Assembly: GCA_015178975.1 (NCBI GenBank)
Contig: WHVD01000158.1
Location: 1-64,000, forward strand
DNA from: Hysterangium stoloniferum
Lineage: Eukaryota > Basidiomycota > Agaricomycetes > Hysterangiales > Hysterangiaceae
Direction: 5' to 3'
Length of the DNA stretch: 64,000 bases
Part shown: positions 56,128-64,000 of the stretch, in pieces
Layout of the letters: each line of letters begins with the position of its first letter
How positions within the stretch are numbered: position 1 is the stretch's first letter
Notes under the pieces: generated by a model
The model's input: only the letters and a program-made list of their open reading frames with translations
Database searches by the model: none
Told to the model about the DNA's origin: nothing
Program-made: the position numbers and the translations under genes

Positions 56128-56640
56128 ATGGGACCAAAGCCCACACCACGCAAGCCTTTGCCAACTGCCAGGCCCTCCATGGGCAATCAGTACCGGGCGC
56201 CACTCTCCGCTGCCCAAATCTTGGCGCAGTGGGACGAGCAATGTCGACAGCGAGAAGAGGTGGAACGAGAAGCCCGGGAGGTCGAGGAGGCCCTGAATCC
56301 AGGTGGCCATGGGCACAGAGGAAGAGGCCGCAAGGCAGAAGCAGAGGGATGAGGAGGAGGCTGTGCGGGTGGCCGCAGAGAAATCCAGGGTGGTGGCAGA
56401 GAAAGCCCGGGTGGCCACGGAGAGAGCCGCAATTGTTGCAGGAAAGGTAAGTCCCAAAACTTCAACTTGTCGAATTTACTGACTTGTTTTTTCAGCGCAA
56501 AGCGACAGAGATGGAGTCTGAGTCTGAGGGGGAGCTAGAGAGCCCCCAGAAGGTAAGTCTCAGGTCTGTGGGGTTGCTGTGGGAACTGATCATATCAACA
56601 GAAAACAAAGAAGATGGTGCCAGTCCGTTTACCAACGTGG
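56128..56640 (+). pseudogene. Accessory coiled-coil ORF with two introns, 3'-truncated
   Basis: The ATG at 56128 opens MGPKPTPRKPLPTARPSMGN, then AAQILAQWDEQCRQREEVER. A one-base frame change near 56310 leads to an Ala/Glu/Arg coiled coil (EEAARQKQRDEEEAVRVAA, EKARVATERAAIVAGK). Two short introns follow, each GTAAG...CAG (about 56448-56495 and 56552-56600). The frame is cut at about 56640 by an LTR-B fragment. It is antisense to LTR-B3, as the Cys-cluster ORF at 12013 is antisense to gypsy-1, so the two may be N- and C-terminal parts of one accessory gene. Confidence 0.55.
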
Positions 56641-57013
56641 TATGACATTCACTCCACGGTCTATTTAAACTGGCAGATGTTGTACATGTAATCCAGTCAG
56701 AAAATCAGCTTAGATTCCCCCAGTAATCTAATACATTTTCCACTCGAAACCCTACTTGAATCACACCGCTCACACTAGTCGGAGCCCACAGGCTCTGGTG
56801 CATCTATCTCTCTCACCAATCTCGACTCATGACCCAAGACCTACGACCTATGACCTTACGACCCATGACCCCCACCCGGACTCCCTGGGATTCCCATCCA
56901 CCTGTCAGAAATTGGACAACACGATCTAGTGAGGGTGCACCCTATAAGCTGAAGCCAAGTCCTACCAGATATTCCATGGGTTTCTCCAGAGACCTGCCCT
57001 GTACGTATCCTAA
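56641..57013 (+). mobile_element. LTR-B fragment, 3' half
   Basis: Matches LTR-B2 from about 46185 to its end (CATTCACTCCACGGTC, GGAGCCCACAGGCTC) and ends GTATCCTAACA at 57013. It is inverted relative to LTR-B3. Its 5' half is absent. Confidence 0.82.
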
Positions 57014-57065
57014 CAATATTAAGATCTAAGCAAATGGGGGAAAGAGGGCTCTAAGTCAGGGGGTG

Positions 57066-57472
57066 TGTGAAGGGTATGCTTCTATCACAGTTTCATTGTG
57101 GTAAAACACTCCTTTTATTTTGTTTATATTTTACACATTTTATTCATATTTTTTCTATCCTTTATATTCTTCAAATATTGCACCATTTAATTAGTTCAAA
57201 GTTCTGTGTATACTTGTGGGTGCACTCAGCACCAAACAAACAGACACACCTTTTACCCAAGCACCACCACTCATAAGACACAAACTAGGTCTACAGTGAA
57301 TGGTGATCAGGGTAACGTGTCAGCTACCACATATGTAGGTAGCATTATCTGAGCTAGCGAACACTTCTGACCTTGAACTATAACAGTCAAGGCCTCCACT
57401 CGAATCATCCTTCCTCCCATTCTACTCATTTCTTTGTATATAGAACAGTCAGAACTTCCACCACTCTTCACA
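57066..57472 (+). repeat. gypsy-6 5' LTR (407 bp)
   Basis: TGTGAAGGGTATG to CACTCTTCACA. The end section (CAGAACTTCCACCACTCTTC) is nearly that of the gypsy-2 LTR. TGGTGATCCAGGCC follows as the primer-binding site. Confidence 0.9.
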
Positions 57473-57599
57473 GTGGTGATCCAGGCCAGACCATACTTTC
57501 CCTATGAAGAAAAACATTTTATTTAACTATCATATTCTAACTACACAGCTGCAAGGGTGTCAACATTTGCAACTTTGCAAAACACTGTCTGGAACTCCT

Positions 57600-58700
57600 T
57601 GCACACTGAGCGTCATGAATCTGGTTAAATGGAAGGTAACTCGAACTTCGAGCAGTCAAGTCCTTTGGAAAGGCAAAATGCTCACTCCTTCACAAAGGAT
57701 ACCCTGGTCTTCCCACTGAGACAGGTTATCCTCAGACATCACAGCCAACCACTTTATTTGGAACCAGTCAACATGAAGTGGGACTCTTACTACACTTCTC
57801 GAGTTTTGAGGGACAAGGTTATCACTGCCATGAAGGACTATAGGATGAGGTACCCATCCATGCCTACAATGGTAGCAGCTTGGCTAGGTCAGTATCATGG
57901 CATCATATCAGTGCACAACTTATTCACCTGGCCTGGAACTCTCAATGAGGTGACAAAGTCAATCCCAGAGTGGTTGAACGAAGTGACATCCTTCCAAGAA
58001 AAGGGAATAGTGGGTATCAAGATGGAACTGTTCATTCTGCTCACCGATTTGCTTTGCATGCATGATGATCTGCTACAGATTCTGCACATATTGCTTGGAG
58101 GGGACCACATCTTGCCAAGGGTCAACTCGAACTTCATGTACATTCGAATGTTGGAGGAATCCATATACCGTAAATCCCTGAATGTGTCTTTCACCTACTT
58201 TACTCTGAGGGCAAAACTGATATGCAACCTGGAGAGACATAATGAGATGATGGCAGAATTGCTCAGTAGGTTTGATGAGCCAGCACAAACACCCACATAT
58301 TGAATCATCACATACAGCTGAAGTCCCCTTTTCAGAAAGTCCTGGGATCCATGCCAGATCAACTGCCAAAAAAGGACAGCCATCTTTTTCGAATGTGTCT
58401 ACAGAAAAGATCATAGTCAAAGTCATCTCCAGTGCCCCATCATCCTCAGGTTGAGATTCGCAGTGTCCTGACAAATCTCACCATCCATTGCCTATCCATC
58501 CTATCCCATTTACTCCCCTGAGTGGACCCTCCAACAAGTTGTCCAATAACTCAAATGATTGGGACTGTGATAAAGGCTTGGGAACTGGGGAGCAGAAATC
58601 GGATGATGGTTTTGATGATAGAAAAGGCCCGGGACAGGACTCACCAACAGTAAAGCCATCCCATGGAGATACCATTGGGAATTCATTGACATAAATCCCT
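57600..58700 (+). pseudogene. gag: gypsy-6 gag
   Basis: Reads MKWDSYYTSRVL, MVAAWLGQYHGIISVHNLFT, RSIPEW-like KSIPEWLNEV and LLGGDHILPRV, aligned residue by residue with gypsy-2 gag. The frame is open to a TGA at 58301; another frame then continues to 58694 with a TGA at 58452. The tryptophan in LFTWPGTL aligns with the first TGA of gypsy-2 gag. No zinc knuckle remains. Confidence 0.85.
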
Positions 58701-58810
58701 AATTCCAGAATGGGGGGCACTGTCAAAGTTTCTGCAAATGGAAGGCAACCACAGACATGCCACACTGGACACCTCTCGATGGACCAAGCCAAGGATGGAT
58801 ACATTCCCAT

Positions 58811-59812
58811 TTGACCTGGGACTCTCCCTCAAAAATTATGTCACATGGGGGACAATTGTTATGTTGTGAGATCGTTCTGGAACAATGATATTGCAACAGG
58901 GGGGCAGTATAGGGGGTATAGGAGAAGGTGCATACAGGATCGTCACCTATGGCCAGCAAGAGCATGCGAATGTCTATGTCACCAATCTCACCAATGGAAC
59001 AGTCAAGAGCTGGGTGCAGTGCATGAGTGCATAGGTGTGAGGGTGTGGGTGTATGGGTGTGGCATGTGGATGTGGTGCATGTGTGCAGTGTGTGGATGTG
59101 GGTGCGACAGTGCAGGCGTGTGGGTGCATAGGTGCTGGCATATGAGTGTGGCACATGGATGTGGGTGTGCAAGTGCACAAGTGCGCTGTGCAGGTGTGCA
59201 AACATGCCGCTTGGGTGTGCAAGTGCACAAGTGTGCTGCACAGGGGCGTGAGTGCACAAGTGTGCTGTGCAGGTGCATGAGTGCACTGCATGGGTATGCA
59301 AGTGTGCCACACAAGTGCACAACTGCACTGCATGGATGCACGAGTGCACAACTGCACTGCACAGGGGAACGAGTGTGCTGCATGGGTGCACTGCATAGGT
59401 GCGGGTGTATGGGTGTGGTGCATGGATGTGGGTGTGTGGTGCATGGTGCATAGGTGTGGGCAGTATAGGGGAAGGTGCATATGGATTGTCACCTCAGCAA
59501 GAGCACACAAATGTCTGTGTCACCAGTCTCGCTGATGGAACAGTTGAGAGCTGCGTGCATTATGTGAGCATGTAGCTGTGTAGGTGCAGTGCCTGGGGGT
59601 GTGGCATGTGGATGTGGTGCATGTGTGCAGTGCGTGGATGTGGGTGTGACAGCACAGGTGTGTGGGTGCATGGGTGCAATTTGAGGGTGTGCCACGCAAG
59701 TGTACAAGTGCAGTGCATGGCATGGTTTGAAGGTGCATGGGCACAGCTTGAAGATGTGCTGCATGGGTGCACAGGTGCACTAAGTGCGGCATGGGTGTGG
59801 TTTGAGGGTGGG
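58811..59812. repeat. GT-rich degenerate minisatellite with direct repeats
   Basis: GTGCA/GGGTGTG-rich DNA with no believable gene. A block starting near 58870 (TGGAACAATGATATTGCAAC, GGGGGGCAGTATAGGGG) through 59025 recurs at about 59455-59560 and in part at 61085-61135, so the region grew by segmental duplication. The long ORFs on both strands are low-complexity (His/Thr/Cys) readings of the repeat. Confidence 0.75.
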
Positions 59813-60262
59813 CTATGTGGCAGTTCAAGGGTGTGCTGCGCGGTGGTTCAAGGGTGTGCTGCGCGGTGGTTCAAGGGTGTGCTGCGCGGTGGTTCAAGGG
59901 TGTGCTGCGCGGTGGTTCAAGGGTGTGCTGCGCGGTGGTTCAAGGGTGTGCTGCGCGGTGGTTCAAGGGTGTGCTGCGCGGTGGTTCAAGGGTGTGCTGC
60001 GCGGTGGTTCAAGGGTGTGCTGCGCGGTGGTTCAAGGGTGTGCTGCGCGGTGGTTCAAGGGTGTGCTGCGCGGTGGTTCAAGGGTGTGCTGCGCGGTGGT
60101 TCAAGGGTGTGCTGCGCGGTGGTTCAAGGGTGTGCTGCGCGGTGGTTCAAGGGTGTGCTGCGCGGTGGTTCAAGGGTGTGCTGCGCGGTGGTTCAAGGGT
60201 GTGCTGCGCGGTGGTTCAAGGGTGCGCTGCATGGCAGTTTGAGGGCATGCTGTGCGGCAGTT
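59813..60262. repeat. 23-bp tandem repeat, about 17 perfect units plus degenerate ends
   Basis: Unit GTGTGCTGCGCGGTGGTTCAA (21 of 23 bp; the last two are GG). Copies from about 59831 to 60219 are identical, which indicates very recent expansion or gene-conversion homogenisation. Since 23 is not a multiple of 3, one array encodes the same 23-residue cycle in every plus-strand frame, and none has a stop. Confidence 0.94.
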
Positions 60263-61606
60263 TGAGGGTGTGCTGTGCAGGTGTGCAAGTCAGTGTGTGG
60301 ATGGCATCACCGAGCAAGGTGATGCCAGAGAGGTGGACATACCTTACCCAGTCTTTCCAAATGATGAGGATGTGAGATCAACAGTCAAGCACAAAACAGA
60401 CTAAAGGACTGACCTCCAAAACCTGTGGACACATGTGAGTGTAGGGCTGTGTCACACCACAATGAAGCAATCACACTGTCTTGACTTTCAACGTCACCTA
60501 CTCTCAGCCTTCCCCTCTGCTAAAGCTTTGCACTGAAATAGTCAAAGCTTTGCTTTTCTAACCTTTGCAACCTACAGATTCAGCACACACTGTTCAACAA
60601 GGTCGTTCCTCATGGTTAAAGCCTCACACTGAAATAGTCAGAGCTTTGCCTTTCTTGACCTTCATCACTTTCAGGCTCGTCATGCAATGCTTTCCGATGA
60701 GGCATTCACAGATTCGAGTTCGGTGTGCAATGCCTTGCAACACTGTGCCCTGACAACTTCTCACCAACACACATGGACTCTTTCCCCTCCACACCTCCAC
60801 TTTACTTTTGTTGGTGGTCGACTAGCTGCAAAAGGTTCAATAACTTGCAGGGTAACACCTAGATCAGATGTCTGGACAGAACTATGTGACCCAACCTCAG
60901 TGCCGTATTTGGGTCCATTATCACAATTGTACTGAACTCAGTCAATTTCATGATTTTTTCTTTTTCCTCCAGACTTGCCCACCTACTTGAAGCATTACTG
61001 GACACATTCTAGACCTGCCATGGGCTAGACCTTTCAGGAACACAGACTGCAACCTAACTGTGCATGACAATGGTTAATTTGCAAGATTGCTGTGGAACAA
61101 CAATATCGCAAATGGGGGGTGGTATAGGGGGTCTAGGGTATACATCCTGGCCAGGAAGGCTCACAGCATCATGTATGCTGCTAGGCCCCATACACTAGCA
61201 GCATGGGAAGATCCTAATCCCAAGTCTTACACTATCTGGCCACAGTAAAGCATCATGAACCTCCTCCAGTAATAATTTAAGGAGGTGATTCCAATGGACT
61301 CTAATGATAGCCTACCCTCCTAACCACAAGATGCACTGCCCAACAAGTTACATGACAGCATGTCCACCTACAGGACATCTACTATGAGGAATGCCTCACA
61401 TCCCAGAAGGAAACAATGTGGCAGTGTCTAGGAGGCTATCGAGTGGTCCATTTGTTAGCAATGGGAAAATACAATATCTATATGTGACAGACTGTTATAA
61501 GACCCAGGTTTGCCATCAGTTATATAAACTGTTATAAGAGCACAAGTTGGCATCATAAGTCCTTATATATATGTATATATAATCCATCATATAATACTAG
61601 ACTATA
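60263..61606. other. gypsy-6 internal non-coding sequence
   Basis: No gene recognised. A tandem duplication of about 110 bp is visible at 60515-60680 (AAAGCTTTGCACTGAAATAG against AAAGCCTCACACTGAAATAG). 61085-61150 repeats the GGTATAGGGGGTCTAGGG type block of 58900. Confidence 0.5.
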
Positions 61607-61680
61607 GGTCCAGTAGCTCAGTGGTTAAGAGCACCTGCATATAAAGCCAGGAGGTCCTTGGTTCAATCCCAGGCTGGGTC
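61607..61680 (+). tRNA. tRNA-like sequence (pseudo-tRNA or SINE-like head) inside gypsy-6
   Basis: A cloverleaf can be drawn: acceptor GGTCCAG with CTGGGTC (two G-T pairs), D stem GCTC/GAGC, T arm CTTGG-TTCAATC-CCAGG. The A box (TAGCTCAGTGG) and B box (GGTTCAATCCC) are canonical. The anticodon arm is imperfect: CCTGC/GCAGG is broken by one extra C, leaving loop ATATAAA and a nominal ATA anticodon. A TTCTTTTC run follows, as a pol III terminator. It is more likely a mutated tRNA copy or SINE relic than a working tRNA. Confidence 0.55.
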
Positions 61681-61966
61681 AATTCTTTTCTATGCCTTTA
61701 ACACCATTTGCCATTCAAAAGATTTCAGGACTGAAGGGGTGCTCAACTAGAGACTGAAGGAAAAGAATGGATCCATTTTCTTTCCCCTCCCCCCCCCCTT
61801 TTTCCACATTGATATCTTCCCTTACCACCCCTAACCCACCAACCTCTCTTCAAGTGCTGGGATCTTGGCACTTTGCAGTTTGGGGGCCTCCACACAAGAC
61901 ACCTGGGAGGCATCCCAGAAAATTTCTGGGACTTTGTATAGCACATCCCTTCAAACTGGGGGGCAC

Positions 61967-62307
61967 TGTGAAGGGTATTATGCTTCTACCACAGTTTCAT
62001 TGTGGTAAAACACTCCTTTTATTTTATTTATATTTTACACATTTTATTCATATTTTTCCATCCTTTATATTCTTCGAATATTGCACCATTTAATTAGTTT
62101 GAAGCTCTGTGTATACTTGTGGGTGCACTTGGCACCAAACAAACAGACACACTTTTACCCAAGCACCACCACTCATAAGACACAAACTAGGTCTACAGCG
62201 AGTGGTGATCAGGGTAATGTGTCAGCTACCACATAGGTAGCATTATCTGAGCTAGCAAACACTTCTGGCCTCAAACTATAACAGTTGAGGCCTCCACTCA
62301 AATCATT
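61967..62307 (+). repeat. gypsy-6 3' LTR, truncated
   Basis: Matches the 5' LTR from its first base to about position 340; the last 65 bp are lost at about 62307. The G-rich polypurine tract lies just upstream. Confidence 0.88.
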
Positions 62308-62605
62308 GTTCTAGATAATATGAAAAGAGCTAATTGGGGGGCTGATGATAGAGATTGTACTAGTTGGGAGGTCCAACTCTATAAATGTAGTGGAGCTTGG
62401 CTTCAACTTATGTGTTGCACCCTCACATGAACTGTTAGGGTACTCCAGTATTTCAAACAGAGTGGATAGTACATACAGGCAAAGATCAACACTTAGCTCA
62501 ATCAACTGGTGGGCCAAAATACTAAGAGTTGTAAGGTACAGTAAGAGTTCACAGCTTGCCAAAGAACATCTTCAAGAGTATTGAGAAGGGAGGAAAGAGA
62601 CTGAG
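62308..62605 (+). repeat. LTR-like relic (LTR-A/G related), left part
   Basis: Contains the core variant GCTTGGCTTCAACTTATGTG near 62397 followed by CCTCACATGAACTGTTAGGG and a CCAGTATTTCAAACAGAG block, the same order as LTR-A and LTR-G. It is split by LTR-B4 and resumes at 63443. The start terminus is not found. Confidence 0.6.
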
Positions 62606-63442
62606 TGTTAAGGGTGTGTACATGGAGGGCTTCCAGAGAAACCTATGGGAAATCTGGTAGGACTTGGCTTTAGCTTATAGGCTGCACCCTCACGAGATCG
62701 TCTTGTCCAATTTCAGACAGGCGAATGGGAATCCCGGGGAGTCCAGGTGGAGATCATGGGTTGAGGGGTTGTGGGTCGAGAGGTTGTGGGTCGAGAGGTC
62801 AGGAAGTTGAGATAGATAAGTTGGAGGTTGAGAGATAGATGCATCGGAGCCCATGGGCTCCAACTAGTGAGAGTGGTGTAATTCAAAGAGGAGTTTAGAG
62901 TGGAAAATGTACTGGATTACTGGGGAGAATCTAAGCTGATTTTCTGACTGGATTGTATGTACAACATCTGCCAGACTATATAGACTGTGGAATGAATAAC
63001 AAACCAAATCTAGTAATAATGAAAATGAAACTAGCAAACATAAAACAAGATAAGTAAACACCAAATTTGGTGTTAGGAATGGAATGGAACAGAGTGGAGT
63101 CCGAATCGTGACAGGTCATAAACCATAATGGGAAATGGAGGAGGAGCAGAGTCCGAATCGTGACAGGTCATTTGACTAAAATCGGAATGGGGCTCAGTTA
63201 GAGGGATGATTGGTTTTCTGAGTGGGGTCCAGTGACTGATGCATGGGACAGAGTCGGAGATAGACAGGAGTGGAGTCTGGCGGGTATTCCGGTGACTGAT
63301 ACACGATGTAATGAAGTCAAACATGGACAAGTGTGACATACAGAGTCCAGCGGGAATTCCAGTAAACTGACAATTGGTGTGTATAGGGCACAAGTGCGTA
63401 TAAGTTAGTGCCCGGAGTCCGGCAGGAATTCCAGTCATAACA
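62606..63442 (-). mobile_element. Solo LTR-B4 (complete reference copy, 837 bp)
   Basis: TGTTAAGGGTGTG to CAGTCATAACA in minus orientation with the perfect TSD CTGAG at 62601-62605 and 63443-63447. Uninterrupted, it is the best LTR-B model: core at about 62657, GGGTCGAGAGG repeats near 62770, and repeated GGAGTCCGAATCGTGACAGG blocks near 63095-63170. Confidence 0.95.
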
Positions 63443-64000
63443 CTGAGAACTAATAGAGGGTAATCTAAGTCAATTTTTGAACTAAAGAAATGTAGCATAT
63501 GTACATGAAGAAGGTTTTATACTACAACAAGATGGATGACCAGAGGGCCAATCAAAGAAGTGAAGGGTGAAAAGGATCATAGGAAGTCAATGACAAGGTG
63601 GGAGACTAAATTTAAGGTACTAACAATACTAAAAGGTCTGAGGTGGCAAGTGAGACATATACAGGGAGACAGTGATGGAGGAGTGAATGGAATGGAGATG
63701 GAACAGAAAGCTAAAAAGGGGCAAACTATAATGAAACAAGTGTTGGGGGTGCCACGTGTGGTGATACTGTAGGTGGGGGTTCTGACAGTGAGACAACAAA
63801 GGGTATTGGGTCCAAAACAGGTTGTGGGGGTCTGAAATGAGGGGGATCCTAACAGCACAAGCATATGAATATTTTAATTTAATTATTTGCCAAACACCTG
63901 GTCACTTAAAAATGTGTAAAATCATAATAAATGAATCTGAACCAAGTCAAACCTCAGGAGAATACGGTATATTGTTCAGAGGATATTACATTCACAATTG
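63443..64000. other. LTR-like relic, right part, and unassigned sequence to the window end
   Basis: Continues the relic after LTR-B4 (GTAATCTAAGTCAATTTTTG resembles the post-core block of LTR-A). A possible terminus GATCCTAACA lies at about 63853. ORFs at 63536-63772 and on the opposite strand are not supported. From 63860 to 64000 there is AT-rich sequence with no feature. Confidence 0.45.

Larger units (their letters stand above)
57066..62307 (+). mobile_element. gypsy-6, defective relative of gypsy-2 without pol
   Basis: 5' LTR 57066-57472 and 3' LTR 61967-62307 (truncated). Only gag is recognisable, at 57600-58700. RT, RNase H and integrase are absent; the space is filled with GT-rich and tandem repeats and a tRNA-like sequence. 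This layout suggests a non-autonomous element mobilised in trans, or simple decay. Confidence 0.85.

Noticed and set aside
58723..60375. Long ORFs on both strands rich in His/Thr/Cys or repeating GCAARWFKGVLRGG
   Set aside because: They arise from GT-rich and 23-bp repeats lacking stops; both strands and several frames are open at once and there are no domains.

Overview
The window looks like nuclear DNA of a filamentous basidiomycete (Agaricomycetes). The reasons are 50-80 nt spliceosomal introns, a GTPase of a P-loop family common in these fungi, and a mass of Ty3/gypsy chromoviral retrotransposons, solo LTRs and CpG-depleted relics. I could not fix genus or species. Only one host gene is recognisable. 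Nearly everything else is transposon-derived, and many insertions are nested with readable 5-bp target-site duplications (TSDs).

1-3510 (minus): a P-loop GTPase gene running off the left edge. Its 5' part has nine ordinary exons with the G1, G3 and G4 motifs. From about 2180 leftwards the layout changes completely: 31 candidate exons of one codon each (two have two codons), each between an intron acceptor AG and a donor GT, separated by 50-82 nt introns. The leftmost nine sit in a 71-bp minisatellite whose unit is a 65-68 nt intron plus one codon. This single-codon exon array is the most unusual object in the window.

3764-7599: an inverted-repeat element holding a solo LTR (LTR-A1), which holds a further LTR-like element (C1). 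7600-13008: decayed gypsy-1 (gag, pol, chromodomain), a downstream antisense Cys6 ORF and LTR-B pieces. 14977-26055: a solo LTR-A split by a 10.3-kb gypsy-2 element with both LTRs, gag-pol and a third ORF; nearly all of its internal stops are TGA. 26189-32067: three more LTR-A copies and element C3. 32306-37400: gypsy-3 (plus), the best-preserved pol of its family, split by solo LTR E2. 37531-47051: gypsy-4 (minus), strongly CpG-depleted and interrupted by E3, C4, LTR-G1 and LTR-B2. 48000-57013: fragments of a third gypsy lineage (gypsy-5), LTR-G2, C5 with a 19-bp array, LTR-B with E1 inside, and a coiled-coil accessory ORF with introns. 57066-62307: gypsy-6, a defective relative of gypsy-2 whose pol is replaced by GT-rich and 23-bp repeats, with a tRNA-like sequence near the 3' end. 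62310-64000: an LTR-like relic split by a solo LTR-B.

The retroelements follow the gag - protease - reverse transcriptase - RNase H - integrase - chromodomain plan and none appears autonomous here. The GTPase gene shows no frameshift or stop in its conventional exons, and its micro-exon codons form an open frame in one phase only.
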